A stretch of DNA of 64,000 nucleotides from Devosia beringensis (GCF_014926585.1 NZ_CP045422.1:3378001-3442000); one strand, 5' to 3'. Shown: positions 8,115 through 17,312, counted from the stretch's first letter. The notes: generated from the letters alone by a model not told the origin. Made by a program: numbers and translations.

Positions 8115-9288
8115 TTTCCGCATTGTCCTGGCCGACCGCGTCATCGACCACGGCGCCTTGCGCGTCGAGGATGGCCTGATCGTCGAGGTCCGCCAGACCC
8201 CGGTCGAGCAGGCCGATATCGACGGGCAGGGCCTGCTGCTGATGCCCGGCATGATCGACATGCATGGCGACATGATCGAACGCGAGATCGAGCCGCGCCC
8301 CAATGTCCGGATGCCGATGGAAATGGGCCTGCGCGACCTTGACCGCAAGCTGGCCAATTCGGGCATCACCACCGCCTATGCGGCAGTATCGTTTAGCCCC
8401 GGATCGACCTATGGCCACATGCGCTCCTATGATTTCACCAGCGAAATGATCCGGGCGCTGCGCGCGCACCAGGCCGAGCTGCTGGTCGACCACCGCGTGC
8501 ATGCCCGCTTCGAGGTGACGTTTCCGGCAGCCCTGTCGGTGGTCAAGGAACTGATCGCCGAAGGCGCGGTGGATCTGATCTCGCTGTGCGACCATACGCC
8601 GGGGCAGGGCCAGTATCGCGATCTGGCGCTGCAGGCGGCCAATCTGGCCAAGTCCAAGGGCATTACCCTCGAGCAGGCGCGGGCAAATCTCGACCAGCGT
8701 ATCCGCGACCGGAAGGAAACAGCGGGCGACCTGAGCGCCACGCTGCGCGCCATTGCCCAATATTGCGCGCTCCATGGCGTGCCACTGGCCAGCCATGACG
8801 ACGACACGGTGGAAAAGGTGGTGCAGATGCAGGCGCTGGGTGCCCATATCAGCGAGTTCCCGGTGACGCTCGAGGCGGCACGCGAAGCCCATAGCCGCGG
8901 TATGCTCAATGCCATGGGCGCCCCCAATGCGCTGCGTGGCATCTCCTATTCGGGCAATCTGTCGGCCCGCGAGGCCCATGCCCATGGCCTGCTCGATTTG
9001 CTGGCTGCCGACTACCACCCGTCCGCCATGCTGCCTGCGGTACTGGTGCTGGGCAAGACCGATCCAGATGGCCTCGCCGGCGCCACCCGGCTGGCGACAC
9101 GCAATCCGGCGAGCGTCCTGGGGCTTGAGGATCGCGGCGAAATCGCCCTGGGCCTGCGCGCCGATCTCATCATCGCCGACGATACCGGGGTGGGGCATGT
9201 GCGCACCACCATCTGCAGGGGCGCCGTGGCCTATTCCGACGGCAGCATGGTCCCGATCCGTCACCGTGGTGTCATTCGAATGAGTTAA
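8101..9288 (+). CDS. phnM: PhnM-type amidohydrolase (ribose phosphonate triphosphate diphosphatase family)
   Basis: A 395-residue amidohydrolase at the place of phnM, which in E. coli removes diphosphate from the ribose phosphonate triphosphate. The metal-binding start is PGMIDMHGDMIEREIEPRPN, so H-G-D-M stands where the E. coli type has H-T-D-N. A later SLCDHTPGQGQY block, the ASHDDDT block and a late YHPSAML fit the amidohydrolase fold. It thus seems to be a diverged subgroup. Last gene of the first phn unit; no phnN kinase follows. Its last codons overlap the control region of phnC. Confidence 0.85.
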   Translation: MWLSDFRIVLADRVIDHGALRVEDGLIVEVRQTPVEQADIDGQGLLLMPGMIDMHGDMIEREIEPRPNVRMPMEMGLRDLDRKLANSGITTAYAAVSFSPGSTYGHMRSYDFTSEMIRALRAHQAELLVDHRVHARFEVTFPAALSVVKELIAEGAVDLISLCDHTPGQGQYRDLALQAANLAKSKGITLEQARANLDQRIRDRKETAGDLSATLRAIAQYCALHGVPLASHDDDTVEKVVQMQALGAHISEFPVTLEAAREAHSRGMLNAMGAPNALRGISYSGNLSAREAHAHGLLDLLAADYHPSAMLPAVLVLGKTDPDGLAGATRLATRNPASVLGLEDRGEIALGLRADLIIADDTGVGHVRTTICRGAVAYSDGSMVPIRHRGVIRMS

Positions 9289-9297
9289 CGGTGTCAT
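9269..9297 (+). promoter_or_regulatory. PHO-box-like repeat array plus palindrome upstream of phnC
   Basis: GTGTCAT occurs at 9269-9275 and again at 9291-9297, exactly 22 bases apart, with a weaker unit ATGAGTT between them, giving an 11-base period as in PHO boxes. Overlapping it, TCATTCGAATGAGT (9272-9285) repeats the palindrome found before phnF. The site covers the phnM stop and lies 62-90 bases before phnC. Confidence 0.5.
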
Positions 9298-9358
9298 GCA
9301 AGCCGGTTAGCTTCAACACAAGCCTGACGACCCGACGACCTCGAAAAAAGGTAGTGAC

Positions 9359-10186
9359 ATGCTTGAACTGAGGAAGATCACCAAGACATTCGGCCAGACC
9401 ATTGCGGTCAACAATGTCTCCCTGAGCTTTCCGGCTGGCCAGATGGTCGGCATCATTGGCCGGTCTGGGGCGGGCAAGTCCACGCTGCTCCGCCTGATCA
9501 ACCGCCTCGCCAGTACGGGCCAGGGCGATATCGTGTTCGACAACATCCATATCGGCAAGCTGACCGGCCGCGAATTGCGGGCCTGGCGTTCGCGCTGCAC
9601 CATGATTTTCCAGCAGTTCAACCTGGTGAACCGGCTCGACGTGCTCACCAATGTACTGATTGGCCGGATTGGTACCGCGGCCACGCTGCCGATCATGTTC
9701 AAGCATTTCTCGACCCAGGATCGCGCTGCCGCGGCCATGGCGCTCGATCGCCTCGATCTGCTGCCGCAGGCGCTGCAGCGCGCCGACACCCTGTCGGGTG
9801 GCCAGCAGCAGCGTGTGGCCATTGCCCGGGCACTGATCCAGAATCCCTCGATGATCCTGGCCGATGAGCCCATCGCCTCGCTCGACCCGCGCAATGCACG
9901 ACTGGTGATGGATGCGCTGCGCACCATCAACCAGCAGGACAAGATCACCGTCATCTGCAATCTGCATACGCTCGACGCCGCCCGGGCCTATTGCGACCGC
10001 ATTGTCGGCATGGCGCAGGGCAGGGTGGTGTTCGATGGTACACCCGCCCAGCTGACCTCTCGGGTGATCCAGGAAATCTATGGCGGCGACAACGAAGATA
10101 CCGTGGACGAGAACCTTACCTCGACCATGGCTGCCCACATGACGGCCAAGGCCGACATGCAACGACAAATGGCCGACGTCGAGTAG
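9359..10186 (+). CDS. phnC: Phosphonate-type ABC transporter ATP-binding protein
   Basis: A 275-residue ATPase energising uptake through the two PhnE subunits downstream. Walker [10 protein letters not shown] at about 34-42, signature [14 protein letters not shown] near 146, Walker [14 protein letters not shown] and the switch histidine in NLHTLD are all present. The [10 protein letters not shown] form is typical of PhnC. ATG 9359 is preceded by AAAGG. It starts the phnCDEE unit; a PHO-box-like array is upstream. Confidence 0.92.
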   Translation: MLELRKITKTFGQTIAVNNVSLSFPAGQMVGIIGRSGAGKSTLLRLINRLASTGQGDIVFDNIHIGKLTGRELRAWRSRCTMIFQQFNLVNRLDVLTNVLIGRIGTAATLPIMFKHFSTQDRAAAAMALDRLDLLPQALQRADTLSGGQQQRVAIARALIQNPSMILADEPIASLDPRNARLVMDALRTINQQDKITVICNLHTLDAARAYCDRIVGMAQGRVVFDGTPAQLTSRVIQEIYGGDNEDTVDENLTSTMAAHMTAKADMQRQMADVE

Positions 10187-10222
10187 GCGTCGCCACTCAA
10201 ACCCTTCAACCGGAGCATTGCT

Positions 10223-11143
10223 ATGTTCACTTACCTGCGCCACGGCCTCGCGGCCGTGCTGATTTCGGCTGCCGTCATGTCGCCCGTCCTGGCTCAGGAC
10301 TGGCGCGAGCAATATCCCGAACTGACCATCGGCATTTCCTCGGGCGAGAACGAAACCGATGCCATCGCCCGCAACGAGCCCTATGCCGCGTATCTGAGCG
10401 AAGCGCTCGGCGTGCCGGTCAAGATCGTGCGCGGCACTGACTACGCGGCCATTGTGGAAGCGATGCGCTCGGAACATGTGCATATCGCCTCGGTCGGCCC
10501 GGCCGCCTATGCGCTGGCCCGCAAGATCATGGGTGAGGATGTCGCGCCGGTGGCCGTCACACTCGATAACGAGGGCAATCTTGGATACTATTCGGTGATC
10601 GCCGTACGCGCCGACAGCCCCTATCAGTCCCTAGAGGACATCAAGGGCAAGTCGTTTGCCTTCGCCGATCCGAATTCGACGTCCGGCTATGCCGTGCCCT
10701 CCTATTACCTGGCCACCGAACTCGATACCTCGGCTGACGAGTACTTCAGTGAAGTGGCCTTCTCGGGCGGGCACGAGCAGAGCGTGATGGCCCTGGTCAA
10801 CGGCACGTTCGAAGCCGTCGCCACGCACTGGCGCAATGAAGAGGCCGGCAATATCCAGACCATGGAAAGCAAGGGCCTGATCGAAGAGGGGTCGACCCGC
10901 ATCATCTGGACCTCGCCGGTTATCCCCAATACGCCCGTCATGATCCTGACGACCCTGCCGCAGGAACTGCAGGACGAATTCAAGGCGGCGCTGCTGGCCT
11001 TCCCCACCGCAGATCCAGAAGGCTTCGCTGCATACACCCGCGGCACCTCAAGCGGCTATGTCGAGGCCACCCACGAAGACTATCTCGATGTCGTGGCAAT
11101 TACCGAATTCAACGCCGCCGAACGTCGCCGCACCGCCAACTGA
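10223..11143 (+). CDS. phnD: Periplasmic phosphonate-type substrate-binding protein
   Basis: A 306-residue PhnD-family solute-binding protein. The first 26 residues are a Sec signal peptide (hydrophobic GLAAVLISAAVMSPVLA followed by QD, cleavage after ALA-type motif). The mature domain has the family pattern: LTIGISSGENE, then an SVGPAAY block and FADPNSTSGY that contact phosphonate or phosphate oxygens in relatives. It delivers substrate to PhnE1/PhnE2. The actual ligand could be a phosphonate, phosphite or another phosphorus compound and is not decided by sequence. Confidence 0.9.
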   Translation: MFTYLRHGLAAVLISAAVMSPVLAQDWREQYPELTIGISSGENETDAIARNEPYAAYLSEALGVPVKIVRGTDYAAIVEAMRSEHVHIASVGPAAYALARKIMGEDVAPVAVTLDNEGNLGYYSVIAVRADSPYQSLEDIKGKSFAFADPNSTSGYAVPSYYLATELDTSADEYFSEVAFSGGHEQSVMALVNGTFEAVATHWRNEEAGNIQTMESKGLIEEGSTRIIWTSPVIPNTPVMILTTLPQELQDEFKAALLAFPTADPEGFAAYTRGTSSGYVEATHEDYLDVVAITEFNAAERRRTAN

Positions 11144-11208
11144 CGTTGCCATGGCACGCGAGGATCACCCTCGCGTGCCAATCTGCCATCGCGACGAGGA
11201 ATGACCCG

Positions 11209-12120
11209 ATGATGTTGCCCGAACCGGCCACCGGCCCACGTCCCACCGACCACAGGCACGACCGCCTCGCCGCCTTTGAAACCCGCTATCACCAGGTCAG
11301 GGCTACCCGCCGGCTATGGACCGGTCTCTATGGCGCACTGTTCCTGGCGGCGCTCGTAGCCTCGGTCATGGTCAGCGATTTCAACCTGCCCGGACTGATG
11401 GACGGGCTGCCCAAGGCTTGGAACTACATTGCCGGCACCATGCCGACCCTGACGCTGGCCAATTTCGGTGCCGATATGGCCGAGTGGTACTGGGGCCTGC
11501 GTTTCTGGCTGCGCCTCTTGGTCGAAACCATTCTGATGGGCTTTGTCGGCACCGTTGCGGGTGGCGCAATTGCCCTGCTGCTGTGCTTTTCCGCCTCGCG
11601 CAACCTGGCTCCCAATACCGCCGTCTATATCCTCTCGCGCCGGGTGCTCGAATTCTGCCGCACCGTGCCCGAACTGGTCTTTGCCCTGATCTTTGTCTTT
11701 GCCTTCGGCCTCGGTCCCTTTGCCGGCGTGCTGGCGATCGCCGTGCATACCGCCGGCTCGCTGGGCAAGCTGTTTGCCGAGGTCAACGAGAATGTCGATG
11801 AGCGGCCGATCGATGGCGTGCGCTCGGCCGGCGGCAACTGGCCCATGGTGATGCGCCTGGCCGTAGTGCCACAGGCCCTGCCCAATTATGCCAGTTATCT
11901 GTTGCTGCGCTTCGAGATCAATGTGCGCGGTGCTTCCGCGCTCGGGATTGTCGGGGCAGGGGGCATCGGCCAGGAGCTCTATGTCGCCATCCGGCAGTTC
12001 GAATATACCGACATCTCCGCCATCATGCTGCTGCTCATCGCGACGGTGTCGATCATCGATATCGCCTGTGAGTCCATTCGCCACCGGATCATCGGCAACC
12101 ACTTCATGACGGGGCACTGA
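11209..12120 (+). CDS. phnE: Phosphonate-type ABC transporter permease 1
   Basis: A 303-residue inner-membrane permease. ATG 11209 is chosen because GACGAGGA ends 8 bases before it; a longer in-frame extension exists but lacks this site. There are about six membrane segments, and the cytoplasmic coupling loop EFCRTVPELVFALIF followed by ALGIVGAGGIGQEL is the PhnE signature. It pairs with the second permease two bases downstream. Confidence 0.9.
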   Translation: MMLPEPATGPRPTDHRHDRLAAFETRYHQVRATRRLWTGLYGALFLAALVASVMVSDFNLPGLMDGLPKAWNYIAGTMPTLTLANFGADMAEWYWGLRFWLRLLVETILMGFVGTVAGGAIALLLCFSASRNLAPNTAVYILSRRVLEFCRTVPELVFALIFVFAFGLGPFAGVLAIAVHTAGSLGKLFAEVNENVDERPIDGVRSAGGNWPMVMRLAVVPQALPNYASYLLLRFEINVRGASALGIVGAGGIGQELYVAIRQFEYTDISAIMLLLIATVSIIDIACESIRHRIIGNHFMTGH

Positions 12121-12122
12121 CC

Positions 12123-12971
12123 ATGCAGACCATTTCCGCTGCCGATATCGCGCGCATCAAGGCCATCAACCCGCAATTGCTGGCCCGTCCGCTGGCCCAG
12201 CGCCTGCGCGACTGGAGCCTGTGGCTCGGCATCCTGGCGCTGCTGGGCTATGGCCTGTGGTGGATCGATGCCTCGCCAATGCGGGTCGTCAACGGCCTGT
12301 CCAAGCTGGGCATGCTGGTCAGCCTGATGATCCCGCCCTGGCCGGGCGACGGCTTCTGGGACTTTTGCTACGCTATTGCCGAAACCCTCGCCATGGCCTT
12401 TCTGGGTACGCTGATCGCCGCCGTCGTGGCGCTGCCGCTCGGCTTTCTGGGCGCCAAGAACGTCGTGCCCAACTGGCTGTTCCACTTCAGCCTGCGCCGC
12501 TTCTTCGATGGCTTTCGCGGTATTGACGGCCTCGTCTGGGCGCTGATCTTCGTCTCGGCAGTCGGCCTTGGCCCCTTTGCCGGCGTGCTGGCCATTGCCG
12601 TGGGCGACGTCATGATCTTCGGCAAGCTCTTCGCCGAGGCCATCGAGAATGTGGATGACAAGCAGGTTGAGGGCGTGCGGGCCAGCGGCGGCAGCGACAG
12701 CCATGCCATGCGGCTGGGCGTCTTCCCGCAGGTCTTTCCGGTGATGCTGAGCCACGTGCTCTATTTCTTTGAATCCAATGTGCGCTCGGCCACCATTCTG
12801 GGTATTGTGGGCGCCGGCGGCATCGGGCTGCAGCTGTCGGACCGCATGCGCATCAACAAGTGGGACGAGGCCGCCTTCATCATCCTGATGATCCTGGTCA
12901 CGGTGGCCGTAATCGACAACATCTCCCGCCGCATCCGGATGAAACTGATCCAGGCGACGCCGCAGGGGTGA
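12123..12971 (+). CDS. phnE: Phosphonate-type ABC transporter permease 2
   Basis: A 282-residue permease, paralogous to the preceding one (shared LGPFAGVLAIAV, VEGVRASGG and ILGIVGAGGIGLQL blocks). It begins two bases after the stop of permease 1. Two-permease PhnE systems are common in Hyphomicrobiales. Together with PhnC and PhnD it forms a complete importer. Confidence 0.9.
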   Translation: MQTISAADIARIKAINPQLLARPLAQRLRDWSLWLGILALLGYGLWWIDASPMRVVNGLSKLGMLVSLMIPPWPGDGFWDFCYAIAETLAMAFLGTLIAAVVALPLGFLGAKNVVPNWLFHFSLRRFFDGFRGIDGLVWALIFVSAVGLGPFAGVLAIAVGDVMIFGKLFAEAIENVDDKQVEGVRASGGSDSHAMRLGVFPQVFPVMLSHVLYFFESNVRSATILGIVGAGGIGLQLSDRMRINKWDEAAFIILMILVTVAVIDNISRRIRMKLIQATPQG

Positions 12972-13352
12972 CCTGTCCTGGCCGAGGCCGGCGGACTGCG
13001 CAGGACGGGTGATATCGTATCCGCCACCGGCCGCTTTCGGATTTCCCATGCCGGGGGGCGATCACGCCGATCGCCGGTCTGCGCCGGATGCAGCTCTCGA
13101 CCCCGTTCCACCCGTTCGGTATGGTCGGGCGAATCCAGTACGCCGCCGCGTCATCGGTGCTAGTCTCGGCCGGTTGACCGCCGTTGAGTGGCGCATGACT
13201 CCACTATTTTCAGCACCGGGCAGTCACATTTGTGTCCGCATCTCGACTGAACCTGCGAGGAGGTGACATGCTGTGTCTCATCTCCTGCGCCGCTGGCAGC
13301 AGAACCAGCAAGCGATCCCTCGCCCAACGACAAACCCGGTAGAGCAGACATC
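12972..13352 (+). other. Intergenic region with possible 24-codon leader ORF
   Basis: Just after phnE a weak hairpin (GTCCTG and CAGGAC arms, about 12975-13006) may end the phn transcript. At 13257-13265 a near-perfect ribosome site GAGGAGGTG precedes ATG 13268, opening a 24-codon frame that stops with TAG at 13340-13342, eleven bases before the SDR start. It could be a leader peptide, a truncated gene start, or an alternative start region for the SDR (an in-frame GTG lies at 13263). Otherwise I see nothing coding here. Confidence 0.35.
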
Positions 13353-14135
13353 ATGGCCGATATTGAACTCGTTATCCCCGACCTGACCGGCAAGGCCGTG
13401 CTCATCACCGGTGCATCCACCGGGATTGGCGCCGCGCTGGCTGCGGCCTTTGCGGCGCAGGGCGCCAAGGTGGGCCTGCACTACAATTCCAGCGTCGACG
13501 CTGCGACTGAACTGGCTGCGAAGATTACGCAGGACGGCGGCACCGTTGTGCTGGTCCGGGCCGATGCCAACAAGGCCGCCGAAATGCGCCGGGCCGTCGA
13601 GGAATCCGTGGCCGCCTTTGGCCGTCTCGACGGGCTGATCAACAATGCCGGCGGCATGGTGGCCAGAGTGCCCTATGCCGAGATGACCGACGCGCATTAC
13701 GACGCCGTCATGGATCTCAATGCGCGCTCGGTCCTGGCCGCCAGCGCCGCCGCCATCCCGCATCTCAAAGCCGCCGGCGGTGGCTTCATCATCAACACGA
13801 CCTCGATCGCGGCCCGCAATGGCGCGAGCAATGGCGCGGGGATCTACGGCTCGTCCAAGGCCTTCGTCGCCAATGTCACGCGCGGCATGGCCAAGGAACT
13901 CATCGCTTTCGGCATTCGCGTCAATGCCGTCTCGCCCGGCGTGATCACCACGCCATTCCACGAACGCTATTCGACGCCGGCGCAGATGGATGCGGCTCTG
14001 GCCACTATCCCGCAGGGACGCCATGGCCGCCCCGAAGAGTGTGTCGGCGCCTACCTGTTCCTGGCGTCAAACGCCCTGTCGAGCTACATCATTGGCCAGG
14101 AGATCCAGGTCAATGGCGGCCAGCTGATGCCCTGA
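13353..14135 (+). CDS. Short-chain dehydrogenase/reductase
   Basis: A classical SDR of 260 residues from ATG 13353. It shows the cofactor motif GASTGIG at about 20-26, NNAG near 96, catalytic Tyr and Lys in YGSSK near 166-170, and the C-terminal QVNGGQLMP typical of the family. It likely oxidises or reduces a sugar or polyol hydroxyl group; the substrate is unknown. First of four same-strand genes that look like a carbohydrate-modifying operon without its own transporter. Confidence 0.88.
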   Translation: MADIELVIPDLTGKAVLITGASTGIGAALAAAFAAQGAKVGLHYNSSVDAATELAAKITQDGGTVVLVRADANKAAEMRRAVEESVAAFGRLDGLINNAGGMVARVPYAEMTDAHYDAVMDLNARSVLAASAAAIPHLKAAGGGFIINTTSIAARNGASNGAGIYGSSKAFVANVTRGMAKELIAFGIRVNAVSPGVITTPFHERYSTPAQMDAALATIPQGRHGRPEECVGAYLFLASNALSSYIIGQEIQVNGGQLMP

Positions 14136-14158
14136 AACGAGTCTTCAAAGGAATAGAA

Positions 14159-15055
14159 ATGAGCAAGCGCATCGTCTTTACCGGCGGCAGCGGCAAGGCC
14201 GGACGCCACGCAGTTGCCCATCTGCGCGCCCAGGGGCACGCCGTTCTCAATCTTGACCTCAAGCCGCTGGACATGGACGGGGTCAATACCCTGATCACCG
14301 ACCTCACCGATAGCGGCCAGGTCTTCAATGCGCTGTCGATGCATTTCGACTTTGACGGTTTCAACTCGGGCCAGGGCCCCGCGCCGGTGGATGCCGTGGT
14401 GCATTTCGCTGCCATTCCCCGGGTTCTGCTGCAGCCCGACAACGAGACCTTCAAGGCCAATGTGGTCTCCACCTACAATGTCATCGAGGCTGCCACCAAG
14501 CTGGGCATCAACAAGATCGTCATCGCCTCGAGCGAGACGACCTATGGCGTGTGCTTTGCCGAGGGCGACCAGGACTACCATTCCTTCCCGCTCGAGGAAG
14601 ATTACGACATCGATCCGATGGACAGCTATGGCCTGTCCAAACTGGTCAACGAGAAAACGGCCCGCGCCTTTGCCATGCGTACGGGCGCCGATATCTATGC
14701 CCTGCGCATCGGCAATGTCGTCTCGCCTGAAGACTATGCGCGCTTCCCGGCCTTCCTGGCCGATCCCCAGTCGCGCAAGCGCAATGCCTGGAGCTATATC
14801 GACGCGCGCGACCTCGGGCAGATCGTCGATCTGTGTGTCGCCAAAGACGGGCTAGGCTTCCAGGTCTTCAACGCGGTCAATGACGAGATAACGGCCAACG
14901 AGCCGACCGAGGCGTTCCTCAAGAAATGGGCGCCGAATTCGCCCATCACCCGACCTATGGGCGATCACGAAGCGCCGCTGTCAAACCGCAAGATCCGTGA
15001 GGTCCTCGGGTTCAAGCAGCAGCACAGCTGGCGTCAATACGTGCCGCAATCCTGA
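14159..15055 (+). CDS. NAD-dependent epimerase/dehydratase family protein
   Basis: A 298-residue extended SDR. The N-terminal motif GGSGKAGR, the block HFAAIPR, and the catalytic YGLSK near 162-166 support NAD(P)-dependent chemistry on a sugar or sugar derivative. It resembles the uronate-dehydrogenase/epimerase group. ATG 14159 follows a GAAATAG-like weak ribosome site 23 bases after the SDR. A strong hairpin follows its stop. Confidence 0.85.
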   Translation: MSKRIVFTGGSGKAGRHAVAHLRAQGHAVLNLDLKPLDMDGVNTLITDLTDSGQVFNALSMHFDFDGFNSGQGPAPVDAVVHFAAIPRVLLQPDNETFKANVVSTYNVIEAATKLGINKIVIASSETTYGVCFAEGDQDYHSFPLEEDYDIDPMDSYGLSKLVNEKTARAFAMRTGADIYALRIGNVVSPEDYARFPAFLADPQSRKRNAWSYIDARDLGQIVDLCVAKDGLGFQVFNAVNDEITANEPTEAFLKKWAPNSPITRPMGDHEAPLSNRKIREVLGFKQQHSWRQYVPQS

Positions 15056-15060
15056 TTGAC

Positions 15061-15110
15061 GGCTTGCCGGCGGGCAGAGGAGCCGCCGGCAAGCCGTACA
15101 GCTTTGGTTT
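15061..15110 (+). terminator. Intrinsic terminator-like hairpin
   Basis: A perfect 13-bp inverted repeat, GGCTTGCCGGCGG (15061-15073) and CCGCCGGCAAGCC (15083-15095) with a 9-base loop, lies 5 bases after the epimerase stop. The T-rich run after it (CTTTGGTTTTC) starts about 6 bases later, so termination or attenuation is plausible. Confidence 0.6.
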
Positions 15111-15113
15111 TCT

Positions 15114-15188
15114 GAGGAGGAAACGAAAATTCCAAGCGTAGAAATTACCGCTGCTCGCCTTGGGCAGTCCGCGGCGGACATCCGCGCA
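15114..15188 (+). other. Strong ribosome site before an ATT codon; possible 20-codon leader
   Basis: GAGGAGG at 15114-15120 sits 8 bases before ATT (15129), which opens a 20-codon frame ending TGA at 15189-15191 so that it overlaps the next gene's ATG 15188 (ATGA). The next gene has no good ribosome site of its own. Either a rare ATT-started leader is translationally coupled to it, or an ancestral ATG was lost. Confidence 0.3.
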
Positions 15189-16054
15189 TGAGCCTTCGAC
15201 TCGGCGGCTACGGCATCGACTATAGCGGCGACCCCGACGCCTATGCCCGGGCGCATGTCGCGTTCGGCTATAATGCGGCCTATATGCCCAATATCAGTGT
15301 GGACAACCGCGACGAGATCGCGGCCGTCATCAAGGCCATGGCGGCTGCCGATGTGGTGATTGCCGAGGGTGGCGCGTGGAAGAACCTCATCGCCCACGAT
15401 CCGCGGCAGCGGCAGGCCAATCTAGACTATGCGGTGCATCAGCTGGCCCTGGCCGATGAGCTGGGCGCCCGGGCCTGTGTGGCTTTTCACGGCACGGTGG
15501 GCCATGCGGGCGACCCCTGGCAGCTGAGCGACAATTACGACTACGGCCCGCATCCGGACAATCAAAGCGAGGCCGGGTTTCAGCGCGCGGTGGAGACGGC
15601 CCGCTATGTCATCGACGCGGTCAAGCCGAAGCGGGCCAAGTTCTCGCTGGAAATGGTGCCCTGGCTGGTGACCGATACGGCCGAGAACTATCTCAAGCTG
15701 CTCAAGGCCATCGATCGCCCGCAGTTTGGCGCCCATATCGATGCGGTCAACATGGTGATCACCCCGCGCCTCTATTTCAATTCCGGGAGCATGATCCGCG
15801 AGGCGTTTGCGCTGCTCGGACCCTGGATCGTCTCCTGTCACGCCAAGGATATTGTCATGCAAGGCGGGCCCGGGACGATCTCGTTCCACTTTGACGAAGT
15901 GCCGCCCGGCGAGGGCAATCTCGACTATGGCGCCTATCTTGCCGAGATCGAAAAGCTGGGGCGCGACGTGCCCCTGATGCTCGAGCACTTCGGTGCGCCC
16001 GAATACCGCCGTGGCCTTGCCCATATCAAGGCAGTAGCCGGCGCGCCAGGCTAG
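15188..16054 (+). CDS. Sugar phosphate isomerase/epimerase-type TIM-barrel protein
   Basis: A 288-residue protein of the xylose-isomerase-like TIM-barrel superfamily. Putative metal ligands are the Glu in FSLEMVPW, the Asp in GAHIDAVN, the His in VSCHAKD and the final Glu in LMLEHF, matching the E-D-H-E order of the family. It may isomerise or epimerise a keto-sugar made by the neighbouring dehydrogenases. The start ATG at 15188 overlaps a possible leader frame. Substrate is not assignable. Confidence 0.8.
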   Translation: MSLRLGGYGIDYSGDPDAYARAHVAFGYNAAYMPNISVDNRDEIAAVIKAMAAADVVIAEGGAWKNLIAHDPRQRQANLDYAVHQLALADELGARACVAFHGTVGHAGDPWQLSDNYDYGPHPDNQSEAGFQRAVETARYVIDAVKPKRAKFSLEMVPWLVTDTAENYLKLLKAIDRPQFGAHIDAVNMVITPRLYFNSGSMIREAFALLGPWIVSCHAKDIVMQGGPGTISFHFDEVPPGEGNLDYGAYLAEIEKLGRDVPLMLEHFGAPEYRRGLAHIKAVAGAPG

Positions 16055-16095
16055 CCGCATCCCATCATTTCCTTCCGATTTCGAGGTTTTTTCAA

Positions 16096-17076
16096 ATGGC
16101 TATGACTGTTCTTTTCATCGGCGGCACCGGGCAGATTTCCTATCCCTGCGTCGCCGATGCCGTCGCGCAGGGGCATGATGTAAGCGTCTATAACCGTGGC
16201 AAGCGGCTGGACGCGCTGCCCAAGGGCGTGACCTCGATCACCGGCGAACTGGCGGGGCCCGAATATGCCGATCTGGCCAAGGCGAAATACGACGTGGTCT
16301 GCCAGTTCATCGCTTTCACGCCCGACCAGGTCGCGCGCGACATCGAGGTGTTTTCCGGCCATTGCGGCCAGTACATCTTCATCTCGTCCGCCTCGGTCTA
16401 CGAAAAGCCGGCACGCCATTACGTGATCACGGAGGAGACGCCGGCGATCAACCCGTACTGGCGCTATAGCCAGGACAAGATTGCATGCGAAGAGCGGTTG
16501 ACCGGTTCAGAAGGCCTGGCCTGGACGATCGTGCGGCCCAGCCACACGGTGCGGACCGGCCTGCCCATCATGATCGGCGACAGCGATATCATGGCGCGAC
16601 GCATGCTCGAGGGTGAGCCCACCATCGTTGCCGGCGACGGCAATACGCCCTGGACCCTGACGCGGTCGGCCGATTTTGCCGTGCCCTTCGTCCGGCTGTT
16701 CGGCAAGGCGGCTGCGCTCAATGATACGTTCCACATCACCAATGACCGGGCCCATATCTGGGACGACATCCAGAAGGCCATTGCCCGGCTGCTGGGGGTC
16801 GAGGCCAAGATCGTGCATGTGCCCACCGATACCCTGGTGCGCTATAATCCCGAATGGGTCGGCCCGCTGCTTGGCGACAAGGCTTGGACGGCGATCTTTG
16901 ACAATTCCAAGATCAAGCGGGTGGTCGGCGACTTTACCTGTGCCGAAGACCTCGACACCATCCTGGCCGAGCCCATCGTCCATCTCAAGCAGCGTCTGGC
17001 AGCCAACCGCCCGCCCAAGGGCGACGTCGACGCCTTGGTCGACCGCATCTGTGCGGCGCAGGCGGCCCTGGGATAG
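16096..17076 (+). CDS. NAD-dependent epimerase/reductase (extended or atypical SDR)
   Basis: A 326-residue nucleotide-binding protein with N-terminal VLFIGGTGQIS (NAD(P)-binding) and a YRYSQDK-like region: the stretch YWRYSQDKIACE gives the Tyr-x3-Lys catalytic pair. The central TIVRPSHTVRTG and late WDDIQKAIARLLG are typical of epimerase-like proteins annotated as NAD-dependent epimerase or isoflavone-reductase-like. It completes the four-gene sugar cluster. ATG 16096 is used; a second ATG lies two codons later. Confidence 0.8.
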   Translation: MAMTVLFIGGTGQISYPCVADAVAQGHDVSVYNRGKRLDALPKGVTSITGELAGPEYADLAKAKYDVVCQFIAFTPDQVARDIEVFSGHCGQYIFISSASVYEKPARHYVITEETPAINPYWRYSQDKIACEERLTGSEGLAWTIVRPSHTVRTGLPIMIGDSDIMARRMLEGEPTIVAGDGNTPWTLTRSADFAVPFVRLFGKAAALNDTFHITNDRAHIWDDIQKAIARLLGVEAKIVHVPTDTLVRYNPEWVGPLLGDKAWTAIFDNSKIKRVVGDFTCAEDLDTILAEPIVHLKQRLAANRPPKGDVDALVDRICAAQAALG

Positions 17077-17099
17077 CACGACGATAATCGAATGGGCCG

Positions 17100-17305
17100 G
17101 TGTCCATTCGATTGCACTTTGTGTCAGCTTCCGGTTTGAGCCCGCATCCTTCGATGCGCTGGCAAGCCTCGACTGGACCCTGGACGAGGCGCAAGTGCTG
17201 CATGGCCGCATTCAGGCGGCGATGCGCGCCGAGGTCGAGCTGGTGTCCGGCATGGTTCCGGACAAGCTTGGAGCAGGCGCGGCGGTGCCGGCGCCACGCC
17301 GCTGA
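17100..17305 (+). pseudogene. Possible coding remnant without start
   Basis: After the epimerase stop, one frame reads like protein for about 60 residues (ASFDALASLDWTLDEAQVLH, then a Met-rich helical stretch and PDKLGAGAAVPAPRR) and ends at 17305. It has no ATG, GTG or TTG before the plausible part. It may be the tail of a deleted gene. No family was recognised. Confidence 0.25.
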
Positions 17306-17312
17306 TGCTACA

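Noticed and set aside
12975-13006. GTCCTG/CAGGAC hairpin after phnE
   Set aside because: Only 6-bp arms with a long loop and no T-tract; too weak to call a terminator.
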